Source: Hyphomicrobiales bacterium (lineage in GTDB: Bacteria; Pseudomonadota; Alphaproteobacteria; Rhizobiales; Rhizobiaceae). Taken from it: DNA of 64,000 nt. The notes under the pieces are model-generated. The model was not told where the DNA came from. It worked only from the letters and a program-made list of their open reading frames with translations, and did not search any database. Location of the stretch: positions 1-64,000 of the forward strand of contig JAAEMP010000200.1 in the NCBI GenBank assembly GCA_024225445.1, written 5' to 3'. Shown in pieces: positions 25,908 through 33,692 of this stretch (position 1 is the first letter of the stretch; each line of letters starts with the position of its first letter). A program made the translations under genes and the position numbers.

Positions 25908-26888
25908 ATTGGTCTCCGCTTTCAGATACACAATCGGATGCGACCATACCTTGCCGCTGTGATGAATTCACAATACCGGCCAGTTGACCATTGAATTGAG
26001 TAGAAATAAACCAGTTTGTGCAAATAATTGCAGATTGCGAAGATGGCACGGTTCCACCAACAGGGGCTGCATATGGTATGAATACGATAGTCGATAAAAG
26101 CATGGACAAGGTAGACGATGTATATTTTGAGGCCGGTGATCACCGCACTTTTGTCCACTTGGCCGGCGCGCAGTTTTTCAAACTCATGCGCAAATCGTTC
26201 TATGTAAATATTTACTCGGAATCCAAAACCGGCTTTAGCGCCCTGGTTTTTTGGATATTACGGTGCATGATGGTGTCGCGTAAGGCTTATCTGGCCGATT
26301 CAAATTGTCAGATGGTTTGTTATTATGAATAACCGATGAAGGCTAATGATGAAACTTCGAAATCTGAAAGCTCTCATCGTTGCTGCAAAACGACTGCCGC
26401 AAATTGCCATGCGCAAAAGTTATTGGCATTTGGCTTTGCGAAAAGCCAATTGTGCAACCTATGTCTCCAGTATGAAGTGCCACCTGTCTCTCAACAAGGT
26501 CACAATATCAATCTCTTACACGACGTTTTATTTTGAATGACATTTTCTGGAACCTGACTGGCACATAACTGGCACACCATCACCAAACAGAATGTCGAAG
26601 CAATTGGCAACAATCCGGAAAATTTGTCGTATTGAGAGCGGAATTTTCTTCGCTTGAGCTACGTATTGGCTCCGCTAGGCATGTGGATATTAGACTCTAC
26701 GCTTATGACGTTAATCAGTCTGGCATAATCCGCATCGGGTTTGATCTGGATGCACAAACGCTATCCAATACAAAGAAAAATTGTATTTTTATTAATCAAA
26801 GCCTCGTGCCAAGCTTGATCGGCAATGGCTGAATGACAAAATTCCCAAAATAGAACACCAGCCAACTAGCTTCCGACCGCTGCAATGT
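25908..26888. other. gene-poor interval with repeat fragment
   Basis: About 980 bases between divergent genes. Several short open frames overlap on both strands, none with a convincing ribosome binding site, domain or signal peptide. The one recognisable feature is the repeat fragment at 26351-26447. Promoters for the dehalogenase and for the corrinoid module presumably lie here. I looked for a cobalamin riboswitch because both flanking units need B12, and did not recognise one. Confidence 0.5.
26351..26447 (+). repeat. dispersed intergenic repeat, copy C
   Basis: 97 bases that align without gaps, at about 87% identity, to 60021-60117. Shared core stretches include agctctcatcgt, cgactgccgc and the terminal gcgaaaagcc hairpin-like end. 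A short open frame in this copy (from 26346) is interrupted by a stop in the other copy, so it is not a conserved gene. Confidence 0.75.
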
Positions 26889-28448
26889 TTGTTCGCAAAG
26901 CATTCCGAGCCGGGGCCGGATGGAGATACACGAACTTGGTTCGTGGTGGAACTAGCGACAGATAGCCTGTCTGGAAAACAAGGTGATGTGGTGAAGGGTT
27001 TTAGCGGAAAACTTGTGGGCTCGGCCCTTCCAATTACTCCCGATGAGTGTTCGATCGTGCATGACGCCGCCATCCGTGTTCTGCAGGAAGGCGGAGTGCG
27101 CTGCGATGATGAGCGGGCAGCCAGGATGTTCGAAGCGGTGGGATGCAAGCTGGAGAATGATCGCCAGCTGGTTAAAATTCCTGAAAAAGCGATTATGGCA
27201 GCGCTTGAAACCTGCCCTGGCGAATTTACCCTGCACGGACGCAACGATCCAACCAAGGATTGTTCAATTGGTACCGGAGAGGTGCATTTTTGTACGGTTA
27301 CGGGTCGCTATATTGACGATGTCCGCACGGGCGAGCGGCGCAAGGTCACTCGTCAGGATGCTATCGACGGCACATTGATGGCAGATGCCCTGGAAAATGT
27401 GCACGGGCTCTACAAGCCGGTAATGTGGCTTTATGACGAGGAAATGATCTGTAACTCACAGATCCTGATGACCGAGTGGATGAAGCACACCAACAAACCG
27501 GGCACATGGGTTTACAACACCGGCGCTGAACATGAGGTTAGTGATCTCATAAAAATGTGGCAAATCGCAGCTGGTGGAGAAGATGAAATGCGGGCCAAAC
27601 CACATATGCTGGGTCATGTAGTGGTCAACCCGCCACGGGTTATTGACGTCCACTATACAGATTGGCTGATCGGCTTTTGCGATTCCGGCACACCGCTTTC
27701 GATTGAAAGTGCGCTGATGGGCGGTGCCACCGGTCCTGCCACCCGCGCCGGCATGCTGGTGCAGTGCATGGTTGAGATTTATGCGCTTGTTGTTCAGGCG
27801 CAAAGCTACAAGCCGGGCCACCCTCTGGCATTTTGTTCGTTTAATCCAGCGATGGATATGCGTACCGGGCTTTGGGCCTGCGGCACACCTGAATACGGAA
27901 TTAATGGCGGTGGCATCGCGGCGATGGCCAGGCATCACAATATCCCCGTCGTCGGTTTTGGCATGAGTGACAGTTGCGAGTTTGATCAGCAGACAGCTTT
28001 TGAAAAGGCGCTGAAAAGCTATAACTATGCTCTGGCAGGGCACAGCTGGATAATAGACCTGGGAGGCACCGCGGGATTCAATCTGGTGTCCTGGCCGCAG
28101 ATGGTGCTGGAAAATGAAATGGCCGCCTATATCGGTGAATATCTCAGGGGCATAGAGGTCGATGAGGAACGCCTGGCGGTTGACACGATCCTGAAAGTTG
28201 GTCCGCTGCCTGGCAGCTACATGAAGGAAAAACATACGCGTAACTGGTTCCGCAAGGAATTTTACATGCCCCAACTCAGCAACAAGGAGTTCTTTGAAAG
28301 CTGGGAACGCGGGCATGTGGCGTTGCATGAAAAGGCCAAAACCAAGGCACTCGATATTCTTGACAATCACAAATCACCAGTCGCCCCTGAGATTCAAAAG
28401 GAACTGGACAACTATCTGGCATATTGTCTGAAACGCGATCTGGGTTGA
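26889..28448 (+). CDS. MttB-family corrinoid methyltransferase (non-pyrrolysine)
   Basis: Up to 519 residues; the conserved part begins at about residue 45 (PITPDECSIVHDAAIRVLQEGG). The listed start is TTG; in-frame GTG codons at 26988 and 26991, after an AAGG, would fit the family better, so the N-terminal 33 residues are uncertain. Family blocks include HFCTVTGRYIDDVRTGERR, ESALMGGATGPATRAGMLVQ and the C-terminal KVGPLPGSYMKEKHTRNWFRKEFYMP. No in-frame TAG is present, so it is a quaternary-amine or betaine type and not a true TMA enzyme. It starts the module with corrinoid protein, pterin methyltransferase and activator, and would transfer a substrate methyl group to Co(I). Confidence 0.88.
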   Translation: MFAKHSEPGPDGDTRTWFVVELATDSLSGKQGDVVKGFSGKLVGSALPITPDECSIVHDAAIRVLQEGGVRCDDERAARMFEAVGCKLENDRQLVKIPEKAIMAALETCPGEFTLHGRNDPTKDCSIGTGEVHFCTVTGRYIDDVRTGERRKVTRQDAIDGTLMADALENVHGLYKPVMWLYDEEMICNSQILMTEWMKHTNKPGTWVYNTGAEHEVSDLIKMWQIAAGGEDEMRAKPHMLGHVVVNPPRVIDVHYTDWLIGFCDSGTPLSIESALMGGATGPATRAGMLVQCMVEIYALVVQAQSYKPGHPLAFCSFNPAMDMRTGLWACGTPEYGINGGGIAAMARHHNIPVVGFGMSDSCEFDQQTAFEKALKSYNYALAGHSWIIDLGGTAGFNLVSWPQMVLENEMAAYIGEYLRGIEVDEERLAVDTILKVGPLPGSYMKEKHTRNWFRKEFYMPQLSNKEFFESWERGHVALHEKAKTKALDILDNHKSPVAPEIQKELDNYLAYCLKRDLG

Positions 28449-28467
28449 GCCTGAGGAGACTGGGATT

Positions 28468-29151
28468 ATGGCAATAAAAATCGATGACGATTATTTTAAT
28501 GCATTGGCTGATACAGTAATTGATGGTGAAGATGAAGAATGCGTAAAACTGGTCAATGACGGCCTGGAAGCGGGCGTCGACCCTCTGGAAGCGGTTGAAA
28601 AGGGCCTGGCAAAGGGAATCAACCAGGTTGGTGTGGATTTTGGTGCCGGTGTTATTTTCCTGCCCGAACTGGCGATGGCGGCCGATACGATGAAAATGGG
28701 TGCAGCCATTCTTGATGCAAAAATCAGGGAAAGCGGCTCAAAGCGGATGTCGCATGGCACCATCGTAATCGGCACGATCAAGGGCGATATTCATGATATC
28801 GGCAAATCAGTGGTAGCGGCGGTTCTGCAGGCCAACGGCTATAATGTGGTTGATATCGGTATTGATGTGGATATCGACACTTTTATTAAGGCGCTGGAAG
28901 ACAATGAGGCGGATGTGCTTGGCATGTCGACACTTTTAACCCTGCCGTTGATGACAATGGGCGAAGTTATTGATCGGCTGAAGGATGTTGGCATGCGGGA
29001 CTCTATCAAGGTTATCGTTGGAGGGTGCCCGGTCACCCAGGAATTTGCCGATGAAATCGGTGCCGATGCCGTTGGTTTTGATGCCCAGGATGCCGTCGTC
29101 AAGCTAGATGGCCTTATGGGTGTGAACCGGGCACCTGTTGCAGCAGTTTAG
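28468..29151 (+). CDS. methyltransferase cognate corrinoid protein (MtbC/MttC type)
   Basis: 227 residues: a four-helix cap (1-90, with GVDPLEAVEKGLAKGINQVG and FLPELAMAADTMKMG) and a Rossmann-like B12-binding domain. The base-off ligand motif G-D-I-H-D-I-G-K-S lies at 106-114, with H109 as the lower axial cobalt ligand, followed by MSTLLTLPLMTM and VGGCPVT. It shuttles the methyl group between the MttB-like enzyme and the pterin methyltransferase. It starts 20 bases after the MttB-like gene, behind GGAG. It is the only free corrinoid protein in the window and so also a candidate partner for the MttB-like protein at 10552. Confidence 0.93.
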   Translation: MAIKIDDDYFNALADTVIDGEDEECVKLVNDGLEAGVDPLEAVEKGLAKGINQVGVDFGAGVIFLPELAMAADTMKMGAAILDAKIRESGSKRMSHGTIVIGTIKGDIHDIGKSVVAAVLQANGYNVVDIGIDVDIDTFIKALEDNEADVLGMSTLLTLPLMTMGEVIDRLKDVGMRDSIKVIVGGCPVTQEFADEIGADAVGFDAQDAVVKLDGLMGVNRAPVAAV

Positions 29152-29181
29152 AGCAAGATCGGTACTAGTAAGGTTTGTCGG

Positions 29182-30003
29182 ATGATCATTGTTGGGGAGC
29201 GGATTAACAGTACGCGAAAAACCATTACCAGGGCCATGCAAGAGCATGATTCAGAGTTTATCCTGAATGAGGCGCAGCGCCAGTGGGATGCCGGAGCAAC
29301 TTATCTGGATGTGAATACCGCCATGATGCGTTCGGAAGAATCGCAGACCATGACCTGGGTGGTTGAACTTATTCAGGCAGAAATTCCGGAGGCTTTGATC
29401 GCCATAGACAGCGCAAATCCTGCAGCGATTGAGGCGGGTTTCAAGGTGCATAAAGGCCGTGCGTTGCTGAATTCCATCAATATGGAAAAAGACCGTATCA
29501 AATCCGTTGTTCCGCTGATCCGGGAGTTCAGGCCCCGTGTTGTCGCTCTGACCATTGACGATTCCGGCGTGACCCAGGAAGAGGAAAAGCGCTTTGAACT
29601 TGGTGTTCGGCTTATTGAACTGCTTATGGACAACGATGTTGAACGTGATGATATTTTTATTGATCCCCTGATTTTTCCGGTAAGCGCTGAACTTCAGGCG
29701 GGTAATGTATCATTGAACATCATGGGAAGACTGAAAGAAGCTTATTCCGATGTTCACATGATTTGCGGTTTATCCAATATCTCCTTTGGTTTGCCGGAGC
29801 GCAAGCTGATCAATCAGGTGTATATGGTAATGGCCATGGGTCGCGGGTTGGACGGGGCAATTATTGATCCACTGGACAGGCGCCTGATGGCCAATATTAC
29901 AACCGCCCGTACTTTGCTGGGACAGGATAAAGCCTGCCGTGGTTTTCTTAAAACCTATCGTAGTGGCGGATTAAAACTGGAACCGAACCCCGCTGGGGTG
30001 TGA
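29182..30003 (+). CDS. methyltetrahydrofolate:corrinoid methyltransferase (pterin-binding, MtgA/MtvA-like)
   Basis: 273 residues forming one pterin-binding TIM barrel: opening MIIVGERINSTRKTI, then LDVNTAMM (first Asp-Asn site), IAIDSANPAAIEAGF, DIFIDPLIFPVS and CGLSNISFGLPERKL with the conserved N-x-S-F-G. Such proteins move a methyl group between corrinoid and tetrahydrofolate and lack the extra domains of MetH. Here it would drain substrate methyl groups into the folate pool. Its stop overlaps the ATG of the activator gene (TGATG). Confidence 0.9.
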   Translation: MIIVGERINSTRKTITRAMQEHDSEFILNEAQRQWDAGATYLDVNTAMMRSEESQTMTWVVELIQAEIPEALIAIDSANPAAIEAGFKVHKGRALLNSINMEKDRIKSVVPLIREFRPRVVALTIDDSGVTQEEEKRFELGVRLIELLMDNDVERDDIFIDPLIFPVSAELQAGNVSLNIMGRLKEAYSDVHMICGLSNISFGLPERKLINQVYMVMAMGRGLDGAIIDPLDRRLMANITTARTLLGQDKACRGFLKTYRSGGLKLEPNPAGV

Positions 30004-31877
30004 TGGGTAACATTGATTATATCCTTGAATTTTCTGATCTCCCTGCGGCGGTGAGCTTTGTCGAGGGTGCCAGCATTCTGCAGGTAGCCCAGCAAAACGA
30101 TGTGGAGATCAACGCCACTTGTGGCGGCCGTGGCCGGTGTCGGAGCTGCCGGGTCAAAATGATCAAAGGTACGCCACCTAATGCGACAATTTGCGATCGT
30201 TCCCAACTGAGCGATGAAGAGATTCGTGAAGGATTTCGTCTGGCCTGTCAGTGTTTCTTGAAAAGCGATGCAAGCATTGCCATTGCGCCGCCGGTCAATG
30301 AAACCTTGTTCCAGATTCTCGTTGATTCAGGGATCCCGGCGACTGGTGGAAAGGTGATGGAACCCGATAGCGGGGTCAGCAAAACCTTCCTGTTGCCAGA
30401 GCGTAATTCAACGGGTAGCGGCAGGAATTCAGAGATCGAGGAATTGCTTGGCGGCACTGAAACAAGTTCCGGGGCCAGTCTGACTGTAGTGCGTCAAATC
30501 CCAAAATTGTTGAAAAACCTCAACGATGGTATCACTGTGACCCGGTTTGGTGGCCAGGTCATCTCAATTGAGCCCGGCGACACAGTCGCCCGAATGTTTG
30601 GTCTGGCGTTTGATATCGGCTCTACAACGGTTGTCGGTTATCTTGCTGATCTCAATACTGGCGAAACAATCTCTTCGGTTTCCGGGCTTAACCCGCAATC
30701 GGTTTTTGGAGGCGATCTAATCTCCCGGATTGCTTTTGGAGCTGAAATACCGGCGAATGTTCGCAAGCTCCATTCAAAGATTGTCACCTATCTAAACGAC
30801 CTCAGCAAAGAACTTTGTTCACAAGCCGGTATAGAGCCGGATCATGTTTATAAAGTCACGGTTGTCGGCAATACCTGCATGCATCACCTGTTTCTGGGGA
30901 TCGAGCCCACATCGGTTGGTCATGCACCCTATCTACCTGTCATTCGGGGTGCCTATTCCTGCTCGGCCCGGGAGGCGGGTTTGCGCCTGAACCGTGATGC
31001 CCGCATGTTCATGTTGCCGCTGGTGGCGGGGTTTGTCGGGGCTGACACGGTAGGTGTGATTCTGTCGACGGGCATTTGCAATCACCAGGGCATCAGCGTA
31101 GTTGCTGATATCGGCACGAACGCCGAGGTTGTGCTAAAATGCCCTGATGGGTTGTTTGCCTGTTCGTCCCCCGCTGGCCCGGCTCTTGAAGGAGGGCAGA
31201 TACACGACGGTATGCGCGCTGCACTGGGCGCAATTGACCAGGTCACGATCGATGACGACATTGGTGTTCACACCATCGGAAATGTCCCGGCGCTGGGAAT
31301 ATGCGGTTCGGGGTTGATAGATATTATCGCTGTGTTGCTGGAAGTTGGAATTATTATGCCGTCTGGCCGCCTGTTGCTTGCCCCCAAAAACAAGCTGAGC
31401 AAACGCCTCGCTCGTCGACTGCGCAATGGGCCGGGAGGGCAACCGGAATTTGTGCTGGTTTGGGCAAAGGACAGCGCCAACCACAATGATATAGTACTGA
31501 CCCAGGGCGATATCCGGCAGTTTCAACTGGCTAAAGCAGCGATCCTTGGTGGAGTGGTGGCTCTGGCTGAGCGGGCCGGAGTTGCCTGTGAGGATATTTC
31601 CAGGTTTATGCTTGCGGGCGGTTTTGGCAATTTTCTGGTTATCAAAAATGCCCGCCGTGTCGGGTTGATACCCGATCTTGAAACGAAGCGAATTCAATAT
31701 GTATCCAATGCGGCAGGCCTTGGCGCGCAGATGGCCCTGATCTCGGAGCGTGAGCGTATCCGTGCCGGACAGTTGGCCGAAACTGTCATACATATATCGC
31801 TTGCAGGATTTGCAGGGTTTCAGAAAATGTATCTGGACGCCATGGCTTTTCCGAAAACAACGAGTGAAAAATCTTGA
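30003..31877 (+). CDS. corrinoid reductive activator (RACo/RamA-like, 2Fe-2S + ASKHA ATPase)
   Basis: 624 residues. N-terminal 2Fe-2S ferredoxin domain with C40-GGRGR-C46-RS-C49 and C82 or C84 as fourth ligand; a linker; then an ASKHA ATPase of the DUF4445 type (FDIGSTTVVGYLADLNTGE, VVADIGTNAEVVL, GSGLIDIIAVLLE, LAGGFGNFL). RACo proteins use ATP and a low-potential electron to return Co(II) to Co(I) after accidental oxidation. Its presence shows the corrinoid protein works through Co(I). The electron donor is not encoded nearby; the AOR ferredoxin at 53.7 kb is one possibility. Confidence 0.92.
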   Translation: MGNIDYILEFSDLPAAVSFVEGASILQVAQQNDVEINATCGGRGRCRSCRVKMIKGTPPNATICDRSQLSDEEIREGFRLACQCFLKSDASIAIAPPVNETLFQILVDSGIPATGGKVMEPDSGVSKTFLLPERNSTGSGRNSEIEELLGGTETSSGASLTVVRQIPKLLKNLNDGITVTRFGGQVISIEPGDTVARMFGLAFDIGSTTVVGYLADLNTGETISSVSGLNPQSVFGGDLISRIAFGAEIPANVRKLHSKIVTYLNDLSKELCSQAGIEPDHVYKVTVVGNTCMHHLFLGIEPTSVGHAPYLPVIRGAYSCSAREAGLRLNRDARMFMLPLVAGFVGADTVGVILSTGICNHQGISVVADIGTNAEVVLKCPDGLFACSSPAGPALEGGQIHDGMRAALGAIDQVTIDDDIGVHTIGNVPALGICGSGLIDIIAVLLEVGIIMPSGRLLLAPKNKLSKRLARRLRNGPGGQPEFVLVWAKDSANHNDIVLTQGDIRQFQLAKAAILGGVVALAERAGVACEDISRFMLAGGFGNFLVIKNARRVGLIPDLETKRIQYVSNAAGLGAQMALISERERIRAGQLAETVIHISLAGFAGFQKMYLDAMAFPKTTSEKS

Positions 31878-31897
31878 ACCATGAGGTAAAGTAAATC

Positions 31898-32509
31898 ATG
31901 GAAACGGAAAAAGACACTCTCTTGATCTGTTGCGGTGCAATCGCCAATGAAGTTGTATCGATGGTCAGGCACAACGGCTGGGACAATCTGCATATCCAGT
32001 GCCTGCCCCCACATTTGCACAGCACACCAATGAAAATTCCCGAGGCCGTGCGCAAAAAAATCCACGCTGCACGAGGGCGGTTTGACGACATGCTGGTTTT
32101 GTACAGTGATTGCGGAACCGGCGGGCAGCTTGATGCGGTTTTGCGCGAGGAAGGTGTGGAGCGCATCGGTGGTGCTCACTGCTACGATATTCTGGCTGGC
32201 CAGGATGAATTTGCCAAAATGATGGCAGATGAACCGGGAAGTTTTTTCGTCACCGGGTTTCTGGCCAGAAACTTTGAACGCCTGGTTCTCAAGGGATTGG
32301 GGCTAGACCGATATCCTCATATGATTGAACGATTTTTTCGCCATTATACACGGTTGGTTTATCTGGCCCATAGCGATGATACCAGGCTAAAACTGGACGC
32401 GGAGCAGGCTGCAAAAACCCTGGGCCTTCGGTTTGAAATGCGCCTTGTGGGCAGTGGCGAATACCAGCAGTTTGTCGCGTCCCGCTGCAATCTGAAATCC
32501 CGTCAATAA
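31898..32509 (+). CDS. DUF1638 protein
   Basis: 203 residues matching DUF1638: LLICCGAIANEVV near the N-terminus, LHIQCLPPHLHSTPMKIPEAV, VLYSDCGTGGQLD and GGAHCYDILAG. The conserved cysteine and histidine positions suggest metal or cofactor handling. DUF1638 genes are repeatedly found with corrinoid methylamine methyltransferases, often in archaea and sulfate reducers, but their role is unknown. It starts 20 bases after the activator gene and ends the corrinoid module. Confidence 0.85.
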   Translation: METEKDTLLICCGAIANEVVSMVRHNGWDNLHIQCLPPHLHSTPMKIPEAVRKKIHAARGRFDDMLVLYSDCGTGGQLDAVLREEGVERIGGAHCYDILAGQDEFAKMMADEPGSFFVTGFLARNFERLVLKGLGLDRYPHMIERFFRHYTRLVYLAHSDDTRLKLDAEQAAKTLGLRFEMRLVGSGEYQQFVASRCNLKSRQ

Positions 32510-32526
32510 AATGCCAAAGGCTCAGG

Positions 32527-33507
32527 TTATTTGTCAGGTGTTTTGACAAATCCTGAAAGCGCTGATTCTGGAATTCTTGCCTGAGTGTGCTTTTCGCTGT
32601 TCAACCGGTGTTTGGTAAACCAGTCCACACAAAACTTGGAAAAAACCGACATGACACGTGTTGGGCGAACCTGTTCCAACTGGGCAATTGCAAGAATGCC
32701 GTCTTCCACGTCCTCACAAATTGGCAGACCAACGATTGTTTGACCGTCATAGGTATGATCAAAATAAGGACGCGTAACCATTAGGGAATATCCCCAGTTT
32801 CGACCAACAAGACCGCGCACCATCTCCAGTGACGGCGAAGAGAACGCGACCCGCACTTCCAGCCCGTTTTGTCTGAACATATTCAGGAAATAGTCCCGGC
32901 TCGGTGGCACATCCAGCAAAATAAAATGCTCGTCCGTCAGACTGGCCAGTGAAACACATTTTTGTCCGGCCTGCGGATGACTTGCCGGTAGAAGTACATA
33001 GGGCTCAAAGGTCGCAAGCCTGGTGGTGATAATACCCGGAGGAAGTACCGAATCATACATGATTGCCAGTTCAAATTTCCCACTCGCCAACCCTTCAAAC
33101 ATTTCATCTTGGTTGCCTTCAAAGACGCGCACGTCAACGCCAGGATATATCTGCGAAAAATCCGCCAGAATTGCGGGCATAAAAACCGGGGCAATTGCCA
33201 CAAAACAAGCAACATTGAGTGTACCACCGACGATATTGCTCGACTCCTGGACGTTTTGTTGCAGACTGTCCGCATAGCTCAAAAGCCCACGAGCATCAAT
33301 CAGCAAGCGCTCTCCGGCCGGGGTAAGTGATACGCCGCGGGCGTGGTGACGAATGAATAACTGAACCGAAAATTGTTCCTCTATTTTGATTATCGCTTTG
33401 GAAACTGAAGGTTGCGAGACATTTAACTGCCGCGCTGCATCGGCCACGGAAGAATGTTCTGCCGTTGCGACGAAATACTCCAGTTGTCGCAATGAAAATC
33501 TCAGCAT
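32527..33507 (-). CDS. LysR-family transcriptional regulator
   Basis: 326 residues: N-terminal winged HTH (FSLRQLEYFVATAEHSSVADAARQLNVSQPSVSKAI) and a C-terminal two-lobe inducer-binding domain (from about residue 90). It converges on the corrinoid module and diverges from the hydantoinase gene, the standard LysR arrangement for controlling the 33.7-49.7 kb catabolic run. A 23-bp imperfect dyad lies just before that run. The end of the gene includes an ATTTGTCA...TGACAAAT dyad that could help separate the converging transcripts. Confidence 0.93.
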   Translation of the reverse strand: MLRFSLRQLEYFVATAEHSSVADAARQLNVSQPSVSKAIIKIEEQFSVQLFIRHHARGVSLTPAGERLLIDARGLLSYADSLQQNVQESSNIVGGTLNVACFVAIAPVFMPAILADFSQIYPGVDVRVFEGNQDEMFEGLASGKFELAIMYDSVLPPGIITTRLATFEPYVLLPASHPQAGQKCVSLASLTDEHFILLDVPPSRDYFLNMFRQNGLEVRVAFSSPSLEMVRGLVGRNWGYSLMVTRPYFDHTYDGQTIVGLPICEDVEDGILAIAQLEQVRPTRVMSVFSKFCVDWFTKHRLNSEKHTQARIPESALSGFVKTPDK

Positions 33508-33600
33508 GATTCAACCCTGTTACACTCCAGTACCAACGCGGTTCCCTCGATTTTACTCAATCCCGCCATAACAAGATAGCTTTTAGTTAACGTCAAGTGG

Positions 33601-33623
33601 AATAAATTGAATTTTAACTTATT
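33601..33623. promoter_or_regulatory. candidate LysR operator
   Basis: The 23-base imperfect palindrome AATAAATTGAATTTTAACTTATT has eight or nine matching positions per arm. It lies in the LysR-HyuA divergent gap, about 70 bases before the HyuA ATG and 94 bases from the LysR start. The A+T-rich dyad and position fit a LysR activator site; not tested. Confidence 0.4.
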
Positions 33624-33692
33624 CGGATTTTGGCCGATACTCAGTGCGAAAAAACTGATTTTGACTGGTCGGAAACTAGACAGGCACGGTTC

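Noticed and set aside
26018-26332. 104-codon plus-strand frame
   Set aside because: No domain, poor initiation context, lies in the gene-poor gap.
26346-26540. Short basic protein over repeat copy C
   Set aside because: The matching frame in copy B is broken by a stop codon, so the repeat and not a gene is conserved.
25908-26888. Cobalamin riboswitch ahead of B12-dependent genes
   Set aside because: Looked for a B12-box-like core and flanking stems in both directions; none recognised.
32529-32551. ATTTGTCA/TGACAAAT hairpin at the LysR 3' end
   Set aside because: No T tail and within the coding end; too weak to call a terminator.
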